From NCBI GenBank assembly GCA_018334015.1, contig JAGXTI010000014.1, forward strand, positions 62,001 through 126,000: DNA of 64,000 nucleotides. The letters are read 5' to 3'. Shown in pieces: positions 15,641 through 24,684 of the stretch (its first letter is position 1; each line of letters starts with the position of its first letter). The stretch is from Silanimonas sp. (GTDB taxonomy: Bacteria; Pseudomonadota; Gammaproteobacteria; Xanthomonadales; Xanthomonadaceae). Under the pieces are notes generated by a model. That model was given only the letters and a program-made list of their open reading frames with translations, ran no database searches and was not told where the DNA came from. The translations under genes and the position numbers were made by a program.

Positions 15641-17617
15641 TCAAGGGCCGTCAAAGGCCGGGCCGGGCCGGGCCGGGCCGGGTTGGGCCCGGCGCAAGGC
15701 GCGGGCGAGTTCGGCGCGGGCCTGTGCCGAGGCCGCCGGGTCGGCATAACGCAGGGCATTCCAGCGCGCCACCAGTTCGCCCAGCGGGGTGGCGGCTTCC
15801 GGCACCGAGCGGCCGACCCGGGTGGCAAAGGCTTGGGCGCTCTCCTCGGGGCGTTTGCTGAAGCCGCGCCGCGCCCATCGCCGCAGGTAGGCTCGCCAGG
15901 CCCGCAGCAGTGGGTCGCGTTCGTGGTCCTGGCGGCGCAGCAGCAGGGCGAGGCTCAGGCCGAGCGCCAGCAGGGCGGCCAGGGCGAAGGCGATGCCGAC
16001 CCGCAGCGGGTCGGCGTTGCGCACGCCCAGCCGTTCCAGCAGTTGCACCTGGCGCAGGGCGTCGTAGCGGACGACGAAATGGTTCCAGGCCTCGCGCAGG
16101 GTGTCGCCCAGATCGAGCATCGGTTGCAGGCCGGCGGCGATCCCGCCAGCGGCGCGGTCTTCAAGGGTGTCGAAAATGCGCTCGGGTGCCACGGCGGCGG
16201 TCGGATCGACACGCACCCAGCCCTCGCCCTCCAGCCAGACCTCGGCCCAGGCATGGGCGTCCATCTGGCGGACGATCCAATGCCCGCCGATCGGGTTGCG
16301 CACTCCGCCCACGTAGCCGGTGACCACCCGCGCCGGCAGCCCGGCGCCACGCATCAGCACCACGAAGGCCGAGGCGAAGTGCTCGCAGAAACCCTCGCGG
16401 GTATCGAACAGAAAACCGTCGGCGGTGTGCCGGCCGAGTGGCGGCGCCGATATGCTGTAGATGTGCTCGGCATTGAACCAGCCGAGCACCCGCGTGATGT
16501 AGCCGCGGGCGTCGGCGGCTTCGGCGCGCCAGGCTTCGGCGCGGGCCAGGCTGCGCGGGTTGTAGCCGGGCGGCAGAGCGAGGTAGGCGCGGCGCAGGGC
16601 TTCGGGCAGTTCGGGTTGGAAGGCCTGTACGGGCAGGGCGCGCAGCTGGAATTGCGCCAGACCGCGCAGGGGTTCGCGGGCGAGCAGGCTGGCCTCGCCG
16701 TCCACCTGCACCTGCGCTGGCCAGCCGGCCGGCGATTCGAGCGCGAAAACGAAGCGGCGGTCGGTGGGTTCGAGGGTGAGGGTGTAGGCGATGCCGCCTT
16801 CGGCTGCCACGGGCAGGGCCGGTGGCGGCAGAGCGGCCAGTCGTGGATCGCGCCGCCATGTGCGGCCATCGAAATGGCTGAGCACTGGGCCACGCCAGTA
16901 GAGCTGCTCGGAGGGCGGTTGTGGGCCTTCGAAACGGACCCGGAAGGCGGGGCTGTCGTCGGCCATCAGGTCGATCCAGTCGCCGGGCGACATCGAATCG
17001 CCGATACCGGTGCGTGCCACGGCATTTTCCGGCAGTCCCCAGAGCGGGGTCGGCAGGCGTGGGAACAGCCAGAACGCCGCCGCAGCCAGCGGCAGACCGA
17101 GCAGCACAAGCGCACCGAGCTGACGCCATTCGCTCGCCAGTGCGGGCTTTTCCGCGGGGGCGCGGGCCAGCCGGGCCAGCGCGAACAGGCTGGCAGCACC
17201 GGCCTGCAGACCGAGCGCCAGGGTGAGCGGGCCCTGGTCCTGCAGGAAGGCGGCGAAGGGTGCGAACAGGGCGAAGCCGACCAGCCGGCGGGCGTCGTCG
17301 ATGTCGCGCAGTTCGGCCAGTTTGAGCAGCAGCATCGCCAGCAGCAGGGCGCTGCCGGCGTCGCGGCCGAGCCGGAAGTCGAAACCGGCCAGCACCCCGA
17401 AGCTGACCAGCAGCACCAGCAGCACGCGCAGACCGATCGGCAGCGGCCGGCGCAGCGCGCTGGCCCCGGCCAGCACGGCCAGCACGGCGATGCCGGCCGC
17501 CACCAGGCCCGGCACATGCAGCAGCAGGGGCAGGCTGGCCGCCAGCACGGCCGCCACCACCACGCGCCGCAGCGGCAGGGCGGGCATTTCGCGGCGTGCC
17601 GGGAGCGGACGGCTCAT
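15641..17617 (-). CDS. Membrane-bound transglutaminase-like protein (TgpA/DUF3488 family)
   Basis: A 658-residue protein with about five or six N-terminal membrane segments (to about residue 190), a periplasmic DUF3488/transglutaminase domain and another membrane segment near 530-555. The cysteine-protease-like triad is visible: Cys411 in GFCEHFAS, His455 in DAHAWAEVW and Asp471 in RVDPTAAV. Relatives include P. aeruginosa TgpA, which is essential there. Its start overlaps the DUF58 gene stop (ATGA), giving the classic MoxR-DUF58-transglutaminase set. The last codons lie in five tandem copies of a 5-bp repeat. Confidence 0.9.
   Translation of the reverse strand: MSRPLPARREMPALPLRRVVVAAVLAASLPLLLHVPGLVAAGIAVLAVLAGASALRRPLPIGLRVLLVLLVSFGVLAGFDFRLGRDAGSALLLAMLLLKLAELRDIDDARRLVGFALFAPFAAFLQDQGPLTLALGLQAGAASLFALARLARAPAEKPALASEWRQLGALVLLGLPLAAAAFWLFPRLPTPLWGLPENAVARTGIGDSMSPGDWIDLMADDSPAFRVRFEGPQPPSEQLYWRGPVLSHFDGRTWRRDPRLAALPPPALPVAAEGGIAYTLTLEPTDRRFVFALESPAGWPAQVQVDGEASLLAREPLRGLAQFQLRALPVQAFQPELPEALRRAYLALPPGYNPRSLARAEAWRAEAADARGYITRVLGWFNAEHIYSISAPPLGRHTADGFLFDTREGFCEHFASAFVVLMRGAGLPARVVTGYVGGVRNPIGGHWIVRQMDAHAWAEVWLEGEGWVRVDPTAAVAPERIFDTLEDRAAGGIAAGLQPMLDLGDTLREAWNHFVVRYDALRQVQLLERLGVRNADPLRVGIAFALAALLALGLSLALLLRRQDHERDPLLRAWRAYLRRWARRGFSKRPEESAQAFATRVGRSVPEAATPLGELVARWNALRYADPAASAQARAELARALRRAQPGPARPGPAFDGP
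15656..15680 (+). repeat. Pentanucleotide repeat (GGCCG)5 in the 3' end of the transglutaminase gene
   Basis: Five perfect tandem copies of GGCCG, inside the coding sequence about 12 nt before the stop codon of the minus-strand gene. It encodes the tail PGPARPGPA. Because the unit is 5 bp, gain or loss of a copy would change the C-terminal frame. Confidence 0.9.
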
Positions 17618-18591
17618 CCTGGTGCGGCCGGCAACAAGGCCAGCGCTTCCAAACAGGCATGACGGTGGGCTGCACCGCGCCCCGGCCCCAGCACCCCGGA
17701 GGGCAGCACCAGCCGCGAGCGCCGGCCCTGGCGTTCGGCCTCGACCACCCAGGCCGCCAGACGGCGGATCCGCGCTTCCGTGCCGAGTCCGGGAAGGGTG
17801 TGCCAGTCCAGCACAAGCTCCTGCGCGACACCGGCCTCGTACTCGCGCACCCGCAACTGGCCGCTGCGCGCGCTGGCCTTCCAGGCGATCTGCCGGGGCG
17901 CGTCGCCGGGCCGGTAGTCACGCAGGTGGTGGGTGTCCTCGCCGCTGCGGTCCGGGCGCGGCCTCCCCGGGCCACGATCGGCCGCCCCGGGCAGTGCTGG
18001 GGGCGGCGTTTCCAGCGCCGGATAGACCAGCACGCCGGCCTCCGGTGCGATCCAGGCCCAGGCCCGCACCAGACCCAGCGGATGGGTGGTGGTCAATCGC
18101 AGGCGCCCCAGTCCCTGCCGACCGCGTCGGTTGGCCGGCAGCTTCAGCACGGCCTCGAGCCGCGTTGCCGCCGGCCCGGCGAGCAGGGCTGCTTCGCCTT
18201 CGCCGCCCTGCAGCCAGAGCCCTTGCCGGGCGCGCTGGCCACTGTCGAAGACCAGTCGCAGCGCAAGCAGGCCGCCGGCGTGCACCGGTTCGGCCTGCAG
18301 GGCCTCGAGGCGCAGGCCGGCCAGGCCGAGGTGGGCCACCACTGCGCTGATGATCACCACCGCGATCAGCAGGAAGGCCAGCACCAGCCCGGCGTTGTTG
18401 TTGTAGTTGAGCGCCCCGAGCAGCATGGCCAGCAGCACGCCGCCGACCAGCAGGCCGAGCCGGGTCGGCAGCACGTAGATGCGCCGGTGCTCGAGCCGCA
18501 TCGGCAGGCTCTCCGGCGAACGACCGCGGAGCAGCGGCAGGCGACCGAGCCAGCGCTCGAGACGACCGACGCCGGCGACCTGCGCGGTCAT
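17614..18591 (-). CDS. DUF58 domain-containing protein (MoxR-linked)
   Basis: A 325-residue protein with two adjacent membrane segments (around residues 45-85) and a C-terminal DUF58 domain carrying HHLRDYRPGDAPRQIAWKASAR, the family hallmark. DUF58 proteins have a von Willebrand factor A-like fold and partner with MoxR ATPases. The ATG at 18591 lies 2 nt beyond the moxR stop; a TTG at 18597 is the alternative. It overlaps the downstream transglutaminase gene by 4 nt. Confidence 0.9.
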   Translation of the reverse strand: MTAQVAGVGRLERWLGRLPLLRGRSPESLPMRLEHRRIYVLPTRLGLLVGGVLLAMLLGALNYNNNAGLVLAFLLIAVVIISAVVAHLGLAGLRLEALQAEPVHAGGLLALRLVFDSGQRARQGLWLQGGEGEAALLAGPAATRLEAVLKLPANRRGRQGLGRLRLTTTHPLGLVRAWAWIAPEAGVLVYPALETPPPALPGAADRGPGRPRPDRSGEDTHHLRDYRPGDAPRQIAWKASARSGQLRVREYEAGVAQELVLDWHTLPGLGTEARIRRLAAWVVEAERQGRRSRLVLPSGVLGPGRGAAHRHACLEALALLPAAPG

Positions 18592-18593
18592 GC

Positions 18594-19547
18594 TCAATCG
18601 ACGGCGACGGCGGCCAGCAGGGCTTGCGCCGCAGCGCCGCCGCCGCCGCTTTCGGCCTCGACCACCAGCCGGTGTGCCGCCACCGCCACGAACAGCGCCT
18701 GCACATCGTCCGGCAGCACGTGGGCGCGACCCTGCAGCAGGGCGTGCGCCCGGGCACCGCGCAGCAAGGCGAGTCCGGCGCGCGGCGACAGGCCGACACG
18801 GACGCCGGGCTGGCGGCGGCTGGCGGCGAGCAGGCGTTGCACATAATCGAGCAGAGCATCAGAGGCGTGCACGTTCTCGACGGCCTTCTGCAGGGCCAGC
18901 ACGTCCTCGGCACCCAGCCGGGGCAGGGTTTCGTTGATCATCAGCCGGCGGTCGCGGCCGGCCAGCATGGCGCGTTCGGCCTCGCTGTCGGGGTAGCCCA
19001 TCGAGATACGCAGCAGGAAGCGATCCATTTGCGAATCGGGCAGCGGGAAGGTGCCCGAGAGGTCGACCGGGTTCTGCGTGGCGATCACGAAGAACGGTGC
19101 CGGCAGCCGGTGCGAGATGCCGTCGACACTGACCTGGTGCTCGGCCATGGCCTCGAGCAGCGCGCTCTGCGTGCGCGGCGGGGCGCGGTTGATCTCGTCG
19201 GCCAGCAGCAACTGGGTGAACAGCGGTCCCGGGTGGAAACGGAAACCGCGATCGTTCTGGTCGTAGACCGAGACGCCGAGGATGTCGGAGGGCAGCAGGT
19301 CGGCGGTGAACTGCATGCGCTGGAACTCCAGCCCCAGGGTGGCGGCGAGCGCGCGCGCCAGTGTGGTCTTGCCGAGGCCGGGCAGGTCCTCCACCAGCAG
19401 ATGGCCGCCGGCCAACAGGGCGGTGAAGGCCAGCCGCACCTCGCGCGGCTTGCCCAGCACCAGCGCATTGACCTGTTCGATCGCGGCGGCCAGCGCCTGC
19501 AGCGCCGGGGCCGGTACGATGGCGGCGGTTTTCGGGGAGGCGTGCAT
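18594..19547 (-). CDS. MoxR-family AAA+ ATPase
   Basis: A 317-residue AAA+ ATPase with Walker A DLPGLGKTT, Walker B LLADEINRAPPRTQSALLEAM and the sensor segment FVIATQNPVDLSGTFPLPDSQ, all typical of MoxR. These ATPases are thought to act as chaperones for the adjacent DUF58 and transglutaminase proteins. It is the first gene of that three-gene unit. The start region overlaps the TTG end of the divergent glycosyltransferase gene; the ATG at 19547 was chosen over a TTG two codons upstream. Confidence 0.93.
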   Translation of the reverse strand: MHASPKTAAIVPAPALQALAAAIEQVNALVLGKPREVRLAFTALLAGGHLLVEDLPGLGKTTLARALAATLGLEFQRMQFTADLLPSDILGVSVYDQNDRGFRFHPGPLFTQLLLADEINRAPPRTQSALLEAMAEHQVSVDGISHRLPAPFFVIATQNPVDLSGTFPLPDSQMDRFLLRISMGYPDSEAERAMLAGRDRRLMINETLPRLGAEDVLALQKAVENVHASDALLDYVQRLLAASRRQPGVRVGLSPRAGLALLRGARAHALLQGRAHVLPDDVQALFVAVAAHRLVVEAESGGGGAAAQALLAAVAVD

Positions 19548-19561
19548 TGGCAAATCCGGCG

Positions 19562-21136
19562 ATGGTGCAGGGCAGCGAGTCTGGCACGGCCGCTTCGGCG
19601 GCCTGCGTGAAGTTCGTCGCGGCCTGGGGTTTTGTCACCGCCCTGAAGCTGCTGATCGCGGTCCACCTGCCCCTGTTCGGCGATGAGGCCTTTTACGCCT
19701 GGTCGGCCCGGCACCTGGCCTGGGCCTACACCGACGTGCCGGGCGGCACGCCGGCCTTGATCGCCCTCGGCACGGCCCTGGCCGGTGACACCGCCTTCGG
19801 CCTGCGCTGGCCTTTCCTGGTGCTGGGTGCGGCGCTGCCTTGGCTGGTGGTGCGGCTGGCCCGACGCCTCGGCGATGCCAGCAGCGCCTGGCGTGCCGGC
19901 CTCTGGAGCCTGCCGCTGCCGCTGCTGCTGCCGCTGGGCACCTTGGGCCTGCCGGATGCGCTGCTCACCTTCGCGGTGCTGTTGGCGCTCGATGCGCTGG
20001 TCGGGCTGGCCGCGGCACCGCAGCGGCGGGCCTTCGACGGGCTGCACGGCCAGCTGGCGCTGGCGCTGGTGCTCGGGGCGCTGGCGCACTACCGCTTCCT
20101 GCCGGTGCTGGCGGTTGGTGGCCTCGCCGCCCTGTGGCTGCTGCCACGCCCGGCCCTGCGCAGCCCGGGTCTGTGGCTGGCCCTGCTGGCGGGGGCCCTG
20201 GCCTGGTGGCCGGTGCTGGCGTTCAACGCCACGATCGACGGTGCCGGCTGGCGCTTCCAGTTTGTCGAACGCCACCCTTGGAGCTTCGAGGCGCGGGGTT
20301 TGCTGCAGCCGATCGAGCAGGCTCTGGTGGTCACGCCCTTGCTCTACCTCGCCAGCCTGCTGGCCCTGTGGCGGGGCTGGCGATGCGGCGGCCCGGCCCG
20401 GCTCGCCGCCGCCTGCGCTGGCGGCTTGCTGCTGTTCTACGCCCTGCTGGCACCGTTTGCCGACCGCGCCCGATTCTCGCTGCACTGGCCGCTGCCGGCC
20501 TACCTGATTGCCACTGCCCTGTTGCCGGCGGTGCTCGATCACTGGCGCCGCCGCAGGCCCTGGTGGCCGGCCGCCACCGCCACGTTGGCCGTATCCGGAA
20601 CCTTGCTGGTGGCCGCGCTGTTCGCCCTGCCGGCCCTGCCGGGTCTGGCCGCGCGCACCGCCGGCAGTGGGCTCTACCCCGACAATTTTCTGGGCTGGCG
20701 CGAAGTCGCCGCCGCCGTGCGCCAGCATCGCCGCCCCGACGAGGTGCTGGTGGCCGATCATTTCATGCTGGCCGCGCAACTGGCTTTCGCCCTCGACCGC
20801 GAGCGCCGGGTGTTCGTGCTCGACCACTGGAACAACCACAAGCACGGCCGCGCCGCGCAACTGGCCCTGTGGGGTTACGACGAGACCGGTCTGGCCGCGC
20901 TGCCGGCCGGCACGCCCCTCTTGCTGGCGATCGAGCCGGGCGAGACGCCGGCGCAGGAACACGCCGCCTGGCTGGGGCGCGCCTGCCGCTGGATCGAGGA
21001 CCTCGTCCCGATCGCGGTGGTTGCCGGGCCCGGCGAGGGCAAGTGGTTCTGGCTCTACCGGGGCCAGCGCCGGGTTGGCGAGCAGCCGGCCGGCTGCGCG
21101 GTGCCGTTGCCGCCAGAATCAGCCACGACGCAGTGA
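19562..21136 (+). CDS. Polytopic membrane glycosyltransferase (GT39/ArnT-like)
   Basis: A 524-residue protein with about ten membrane segments. The first periplasmic loop carries FGDEAFYAWSARHLAWAYTD, resembling the catalytic Asp-Glu loop of PMT/ArnT lipid-linked sugar transferases. An HYRFLPVLAVGG segment also fits the family. It would move a sugar from a polyprenyl-phosphate carrier on the periplasmic face, but the acceptor is unknown. The ATG at 19562 was preferred over a TTG at 19547. Its last 18 nt overlap a convergent minus-strand gene. Confidence 0.85.
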   Translation: MVQGSESGTAASAACVKFVAAWGFVTALKLLIAVHLPLFGDEAFYAWSARHLAWAYTDVPGGTPALIALGTALAGDTAFGLRWPFLVLGAALPWLVVRLARRLGDASSAWRAGLWSLPLPLLLPLGTLGLPDALLTFAVLLALDALVGLAAAPQRRAFDGLHGQLALALVLGALAHYRFLPVLAVGGLAALWLLPRPALRSPGLWLALLAGALAWWPVLAFNATIDGAGWRFQFVERHPWSFEARGLLQPIEQALVVTPLLYLASLLALWRGWRCGGPARLAAACAGGLLLFYALLAPFADRARFSLHWPLPAYLIATALLPAVLDHWRRRRPWWPAATATLAVSGTLLVAALFALPALPGLAARTAGSGLYPDNFLGWREVAAAVRQHRRPDEVLVADHFMLAAQLAFALDRERRVFVLDHWNNHKHGRAAQLALWGYDETGLAALPAGTPLLLAIEPGETPAQEHAAWLGRACRWIEDLVPIAVVAGPGEGKWFWLYRGQRRVGEQPAGCAVPLPPESATTQ

Positions 21137-21604
21137 GGGCGGTTCGCGGCGGGCGGCGGTCTGGGCGGCGTCGGTGGCCTGGGTCAGGGCATCGCCGGCC
21201 GAATCCAGCGCCTGCAATTCGGCCTCCAGCCGGACCCGGACCCGCGCCAGCGCCAGGATGGCATCGTCGAGCTCGCGGCGGGTGGCGTTCAGGCCTTTTT
21301 CCTGCAGCCAGAGCCGGTGCTGCAGCAGGTCGCGGCGGGCCTCCTGGATCAGCGGTTCGGCATCGAGCGCGCGCTGGGCACCGGAGCCGAGGTCGCCGGC
21401 CAAACGGCCGACCCGGGCATGCCATTCGGCCATGCGCCGGCTGGCGACGGCGAGCAGGGCCTGCAACTGGTCGGCATGATCGAGCACCGTCCGCAGCCGA
21501 GCCTCGCGCCGTTGGCGCGGAATGGCGAGAAAACGCCAGATCAGCCAGGCCAGCGCCAAGCCGAGGCCAGCCAGTACGATGCTCGTGAACAGCCAGTCGG
21601 GCAT
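21119..21604 (-). CDS. Hypothetical membrane-anchored coiled-coil protein
   Basis: A 161-residue protein not recognised as a known family. It has one membrane segment at residues 4-25 (WLFTSIVLAGLGLALAWLIW), a basic stretch RQRREARLR, and then a long Leu/Ala/Arg-rich helical region that looks like a coiled coil. Its 3' end overlaps the convergent glycosyltransferase gene by 18 bp. The frame has good third-position GC and a sensible start, so it is likely real. Confidence 0.65.
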   Translation of the reverse strand: MPDWLFTSIVLAGLGLALAWLIWRFLAIPRQRREARLRTVLDHADQLQALLAVASRRMAEWHARVGRLAGDLGSGAQRALDAEPLIQEARRDLLQHRLWLQEKGLNATRRELDDAILALARVRVRLEAELQALDSAGDALTQATDAAQTAARREPPSLRRG

Positions 21605-21702
21605 GCCGGGCCAAGGGTGGGGCGGGCAGCCAGTGTGCCGAGCAGGGCCGTGCCCGGCAATCCGTCGCCGGGCCCGGGCTGAATCCCGTCCGAGCGCCCA
21701 GT

Positions 21703-21731
21703 TTGACTCGCTGGTTGCGCAGTCCTATCCT
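21703..21731 (+). promoter_or_regulatory. Strong promoter of the yceD-rpmF-fab cluster
   Basis: TTGACT at 21703-21708 and TATCCT at 21726-21731 are spaced by exactly 17 bp. This is the best -35 box in the window. The start codon of yceD is only 9 nt beyond the -10 box, so transcription would begin within a few nt of the ATG and the message would be leaderless or nearly so. Confidence 0.7.
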
Positions 21732-21740
21732 TGCGCGCTT

Positions 21741-22274
21741 ATGTCCGCGACCTCGCTTTCCGTGGTGGACGCTTGGCGGATGGTTGCCGCCGAGCGGGTC
21801 TTCACTGGCCGCGTCCCCTTGTCCGCCTTCGACCGGCTCGCCGGCCTGCTGGAGGACACCGAGGGCGAATGCCGCTACGTGATCGAGTTCGGGCGCGATC
21901 TTTCCGGCCAGGCGACGGTCGATCTTGTCGCCGAGGCCGAGCTGCCGCTGGTCTGCCAGCGGTCGCTCGAGCGCTTCCTGTTTCCGGTTTCCCAGCGTCA
22001 GCGGCTTGGCTTGCTGGCCGACGAATCGGAAGAACCAGCGCTCCCGGAAGGGGTCGAGCCCGCCCTGGTGGGCCCGGACGGCGCGTTGCACCTGCTGGAA
22101 CTGGTCGAGGATGAACTCATCCTCGCCGTGCCGGCCTTCCCGGTGAGCCCGGGGAGCGCGGAAGTGGAGGCGGTCTGGAGCGACGCCGAAGCCGAAGTCG
22201 AAGACGAACAACCTCGAATCAACCCTTTCGCTGCGCTCGCCGCGTTGAAAGACCGCAAGACCCCCGGAGATTGA
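21741..22274 (+). CDS. yceD: YceD/DUF177 family 23S rRNA accumulation protein
   Basis: A 177-residue acidic protein of the DUF177 family, needed for normal 23S rRNA levels in E. coli and co-transcribed with rpmF. The motif LPLVCQRSLERFLFPVSQ is the conserved centre; other bacteria have a C-x-R-C-L metal-like pattern here. The acidic ELVEDELILAVP segment follows. It is 3 nt upstream of rpmF, the universal arrangement. Confidence 0.92.
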   Translation: MSATSLSVVDAWRMVAAERVFTGRVPLSAFDRLAGLLEDTEGECRYVIEFGRDLSGQATVDLVAEAELPLVCQRSLERFLFPVSQRQRLGLLADESEEPALPEGVEPALVGPDGALHLLELVEDELILAVPAFPVSPGSAEVEAVWSDAEAEVEDEQPRINPFAALAALKDRKTPGD

Positions 22275-22277
22275 CCC

Positions 22278-22472
22278 ATGGCCGTCCAGAAATCCCGCGT
22301 CACCCCGTCCCGTCGTGGCCAGCGCCGCTCGCACGATGCGCTTTCCGCCAAGCAGCTCGCCACCGACCCGACCAGCGGCGAGACGCACCTGCGCCACCAC
22401 GTCACCGCCGACGGCTTCTACCGCGGTAAGAAGGTGATCGACACCAAGTCGAAGGTCGCTGACGCCGATTGA
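22278..22472 (+). CDS. rpmF: 50S ribosomal protein L32
   Basis: A 64-residue basic ribosomal protein. The start [22 protein letters not shown] is canonical L32, and the rest fits, with [21 protein letters not shown]. The zinc-binding cysteines found in many L32 proteins are absent, as is usual in gammaproteobacteria. It is tightly coupled to yceD and is followed by a terminator-like hairpin before fabH. Confidence 0.97.
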   Translation: MAVQKSRVTPSRRGQRRSHDALSAKQLATDPTSGETHLRHHVTADGFYRGKKVIDTKSKVADAD

Positions 22473-22557
22473 TCGGCCGGCATGGCGCGTTGCGCCAGCC
22501 TTCGACCGTGCCTGCGGGGCTTGCCATCGGCGGCCCTGCCCGTGAACCTGCGATGAC

Positions 22558-22588
22558 GCGGCGGTACCCACCGTCGCGTTTCGTTTTT
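22558..22588 (+). terminator. Terminator or attenuator between rpmF and fabH
   Basis: GCGGCGGT at 22558-22565 and ACCGTCGC at 22570-22577 form an 8-bp stem (one G-T pair) with an ACCC loop, followed by GTTTCGTTTTT. It ends 14 nt before the fabH start codon, too close for a separate fabH promoter after it. It would therefore lower or gate fab expression relative to L32. Confidence 0.7.
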
Positions 22589-22602
22589 GAGAGCCTTCGA
22601 GA

Positions 22603-23577
22603 ATGACCATCTACGCGCGCATCGCCGGCACCGGCAGCTACCTGCCGGAGAAGATCCTCACCAATGCCGAGCTCGAGAAGATCGTCGAGACCTCGGACCA
22701 GTGGATCCGCGAGCGCACCGGCATCGAGCAGCGCCACATCGCCGCGGAAGGGCAGACCACGGTCGATCTCGCCGAACAGGCTGCCCTGCGCGCCATGGAA
22801 GCCGCCGGCGTCACGGCTTCCGAACTCGACCTGATCGTGATGGGCACCACCACGCCCGACATCATTTTCCCGAGCTCGGCCTGCCTGCTGCAGGCGCGGA
22901 TCGGTGCCAACGGCTGCCCGGCTTTCGACGTCAATGCCGCCTGCTCGGGCTTCATCTTCGCGCTGGCCACCGCCGACAAGTTCATCCGTGCGGGCGCGGC
23001 GAAAACCGTACTGGTCGTCGGCGCCGAGACGCTGACGCGCATGCTCGACTGGTCGGACCGCAACACCTGCGTGCTGTTCGGCGACGGTGCCGGCGCCGTG
23101 GTGCTGAAGGCCGATGCCGAGACCGGCATCCTCAGCACCCACCTGCATTCCGACGGTGGCAAGAAGGAACTGCTCTACAACCCGGTCGGCGTGTCGGCGG
23201 GCTTCAGGCTCGACGAGAAGAACGCTGGTGTGCGCGTGCTGATGGCCGGCAGCGAGGTCTTCAAATATGCCGTCAAGGCCCTCGACAGCGTGGTCGACGA
23301 GGCGCTTGAGGCCAACGGCATCGACAAGTCCCAGCTCGACTGGCTGATCCCGCACCAGGCCAATCTGCGCATCATCGAAGCCACCGCCAAGCGTCTTGCC
23401 ATGCCGATGGAGCGGGTGGTGCTCACCGTGCACAAACACGGCAACACCTCGGCCGCCTCGGTGCCGCTGGCGCTCGACGAGGCGGTGCGCTCGGGCCGCG
23501 TGCAGCGTGGCCAACTCGTGCTGATGGAAGCCTTCGGCGGCGGCTTCACTTGGGGCTCGGCGCTGATGCGCTACTGA
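22603..23577 (+). CDS. fabH: 3-oxoacyl-ACP synthase III (KAS III)
   Basis: A 324-residue condensing enzyme that starts fatty-acid synthesis by joining acetyl-CoA to malonyl-ACP. The catalytic triad is visible: Cys114 in NAACSGF, His at about 251 in PHQANLRI and Asn at about 281 in HGNTSAAS. The C-terminus [16 protein letters not shown] is standard. It follows rpmF directly; plsX, which separates them in E. coli, is absent. Only a weak ribosome-binding site (GAGAG/CGAGA) is present near the terminator tail. Confidence 0.97.
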   Translation: MTIYARIAGTGSYLPEKILTNAELEKIVETSDQWIRERTGIEQRHIAAEGQTTVDLAEQAALRAMEAAGVTASELDLIVMGTTTPDIIFPSSACLLQARIGANGCPAFDVNAACSGFIFALATADKFIRAGAAKTVLVVGAETLTRMLDWSDRNTCVLFGDGAGAVVLKADAETGILSTHLHSDGGKKELLYNPVGVSAGFRLDEKNAGVRVLMAGSEVFKYAVKALDSVVDEALEANGIDKSQLDWLIPHQANLRIIEATAKRLAMPMERVVLTVHKHGNTSAASVPLALDEAVRSGRVQRGQLVLMEAFGGGFTWGSALMRY

Positions 23578-23670
23578 AGCCCCGTCCGGGCGGCGCCATA
23601 CCGCCCGGTACAGACGGATCCGCGCGGGCCGCCCTATCATGGCGGCCCGTTTGGTTTCCGGACTGTGCTG

Positions 23671-24612
23671 ATGACGGCATCGCTCGCCTTCGTGTTCCCC
23701 GGCCAGGGCTCGCAATCGCTCGGCATGCTCGCCGAGCTCGCGGCCGGCGACGCCTCGGTGCGGGCGAGCTTCGACGAGGCCAGCGAAGGGGCCGGCCTCG
23801 ACCTCTGGGCCCTGAGCCAGGACGGGCCGGAGGCGCAGCTCAACCAGACCGAGTTCACCCAGCCCGCTTTGCTGGCGGCCAGCGTGGCCGCGTGGCGGCT
23901 CTGGCTGGCCCGCGGTGGTGCGCGGCCGTCGGCGCTGGCCGGACACAGTCTGGGCGAGTACAGCGCCCTGGTCGCGGCGGGTGCGCTTTCCCTGCGCGAT
24001 GCGGCCAGGCTCGTGCGCCTGCGCGGCCAGTTCATGCAGGACGCCATGCCGGCCGGCAGCGGGGCGATGGCCGCCGTGCTGGGGGCCGAGGATGCCGTCG
24101 TCGAGACCGCCTGCGCCGATGCCGCGACCTTCGGGGTGGTCGTGCCCGCCAACTACAATTCGCCGGGCCAGATCGTCATCGGCGGCCAGACGGCGGCGGT
24201 CGATCAGGCCATCGCCCTGCTCGCCGAACGCGGCGTGCGCAAAGCCGTCAAGCTGGCGGTCTCGGTGCCCTCGCACACGCCGCTGATGCGCGAAGCCGCC
24301 GAGCGGCTCGCTGCCGCCATCGCCGGCCTCGACTGGCGACTGCCCGCGATCCCGGTCGTGCAGAACGTCGATGCCGCCGTCCACGGCAGCGTCGAAGCCA
24401 TCGCCGGGGCGCTGGTTCGCCAGCTCTACCGGCCGGTGCAATGGACCCGCTGCGTGCAGGCGCTGGCGGCCGGCGGTGCGAGGACCCACATCGAATGCGG
24501 CCCCGGCAAGGTGCTGGGCGGTCTGGCCCGGCGCATCGACAAGGGCATCGAAACCCGTGCCCTCGGCAATGCCGCCGACTTCGCGGCCGCGTTGGCCGAG
24601 TGGCCGGCCTGA
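23671..24612 (+). CDS. fabD: Malonyl-CoA:ACP transacylase
   Basis: A 313-residue enzyme that loads malonate from CoA onto ACP. It has FPGQGSQ at the N-terminus, the nucleophile Ser93 in GHSLGEYSA and the catalytic His near 201 in SVPSHTPLM. A GTG two codons upstream is an alternative start; the ATG gives the usual MTASLAFVFPGQ. It lies 93 bp after fabH in the fab operon. Confidence 0.97.
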   Translation: MTASLAFVFPGQGSQSLGMLAELAAGDASVRASFDEASEGAGLDLWALSQDGPEAQLNQTEFTQPALLAASVAAWRLWLARGGARPSALAGHSLGEYSALVAAGALSLRDAARLVRLRGQFMQDAMPAGSGAMAAVLGAEDAVVETACADAATFGVVVPANYNSPGQIVIGGQTAAVDQAIALLAERGVRKAVKLAVSVPSHTPLMREAAERLAAAIAGLDWRLPAIPVVQNVDAAVHGSVEAIAGALVRQLYRPVQWTRCVQALAAGGARTHIECGPGKVLGGLARRIDKGIETRALGNAADFAAALAEWPA

Positions 24613-24684
24613 TGCCGTGCTGGACGCCGCCCTGCACAGCCTCCACGCTTTGCCCCTTTCCCTCCGCTGCCTTCCGCCATCGCC

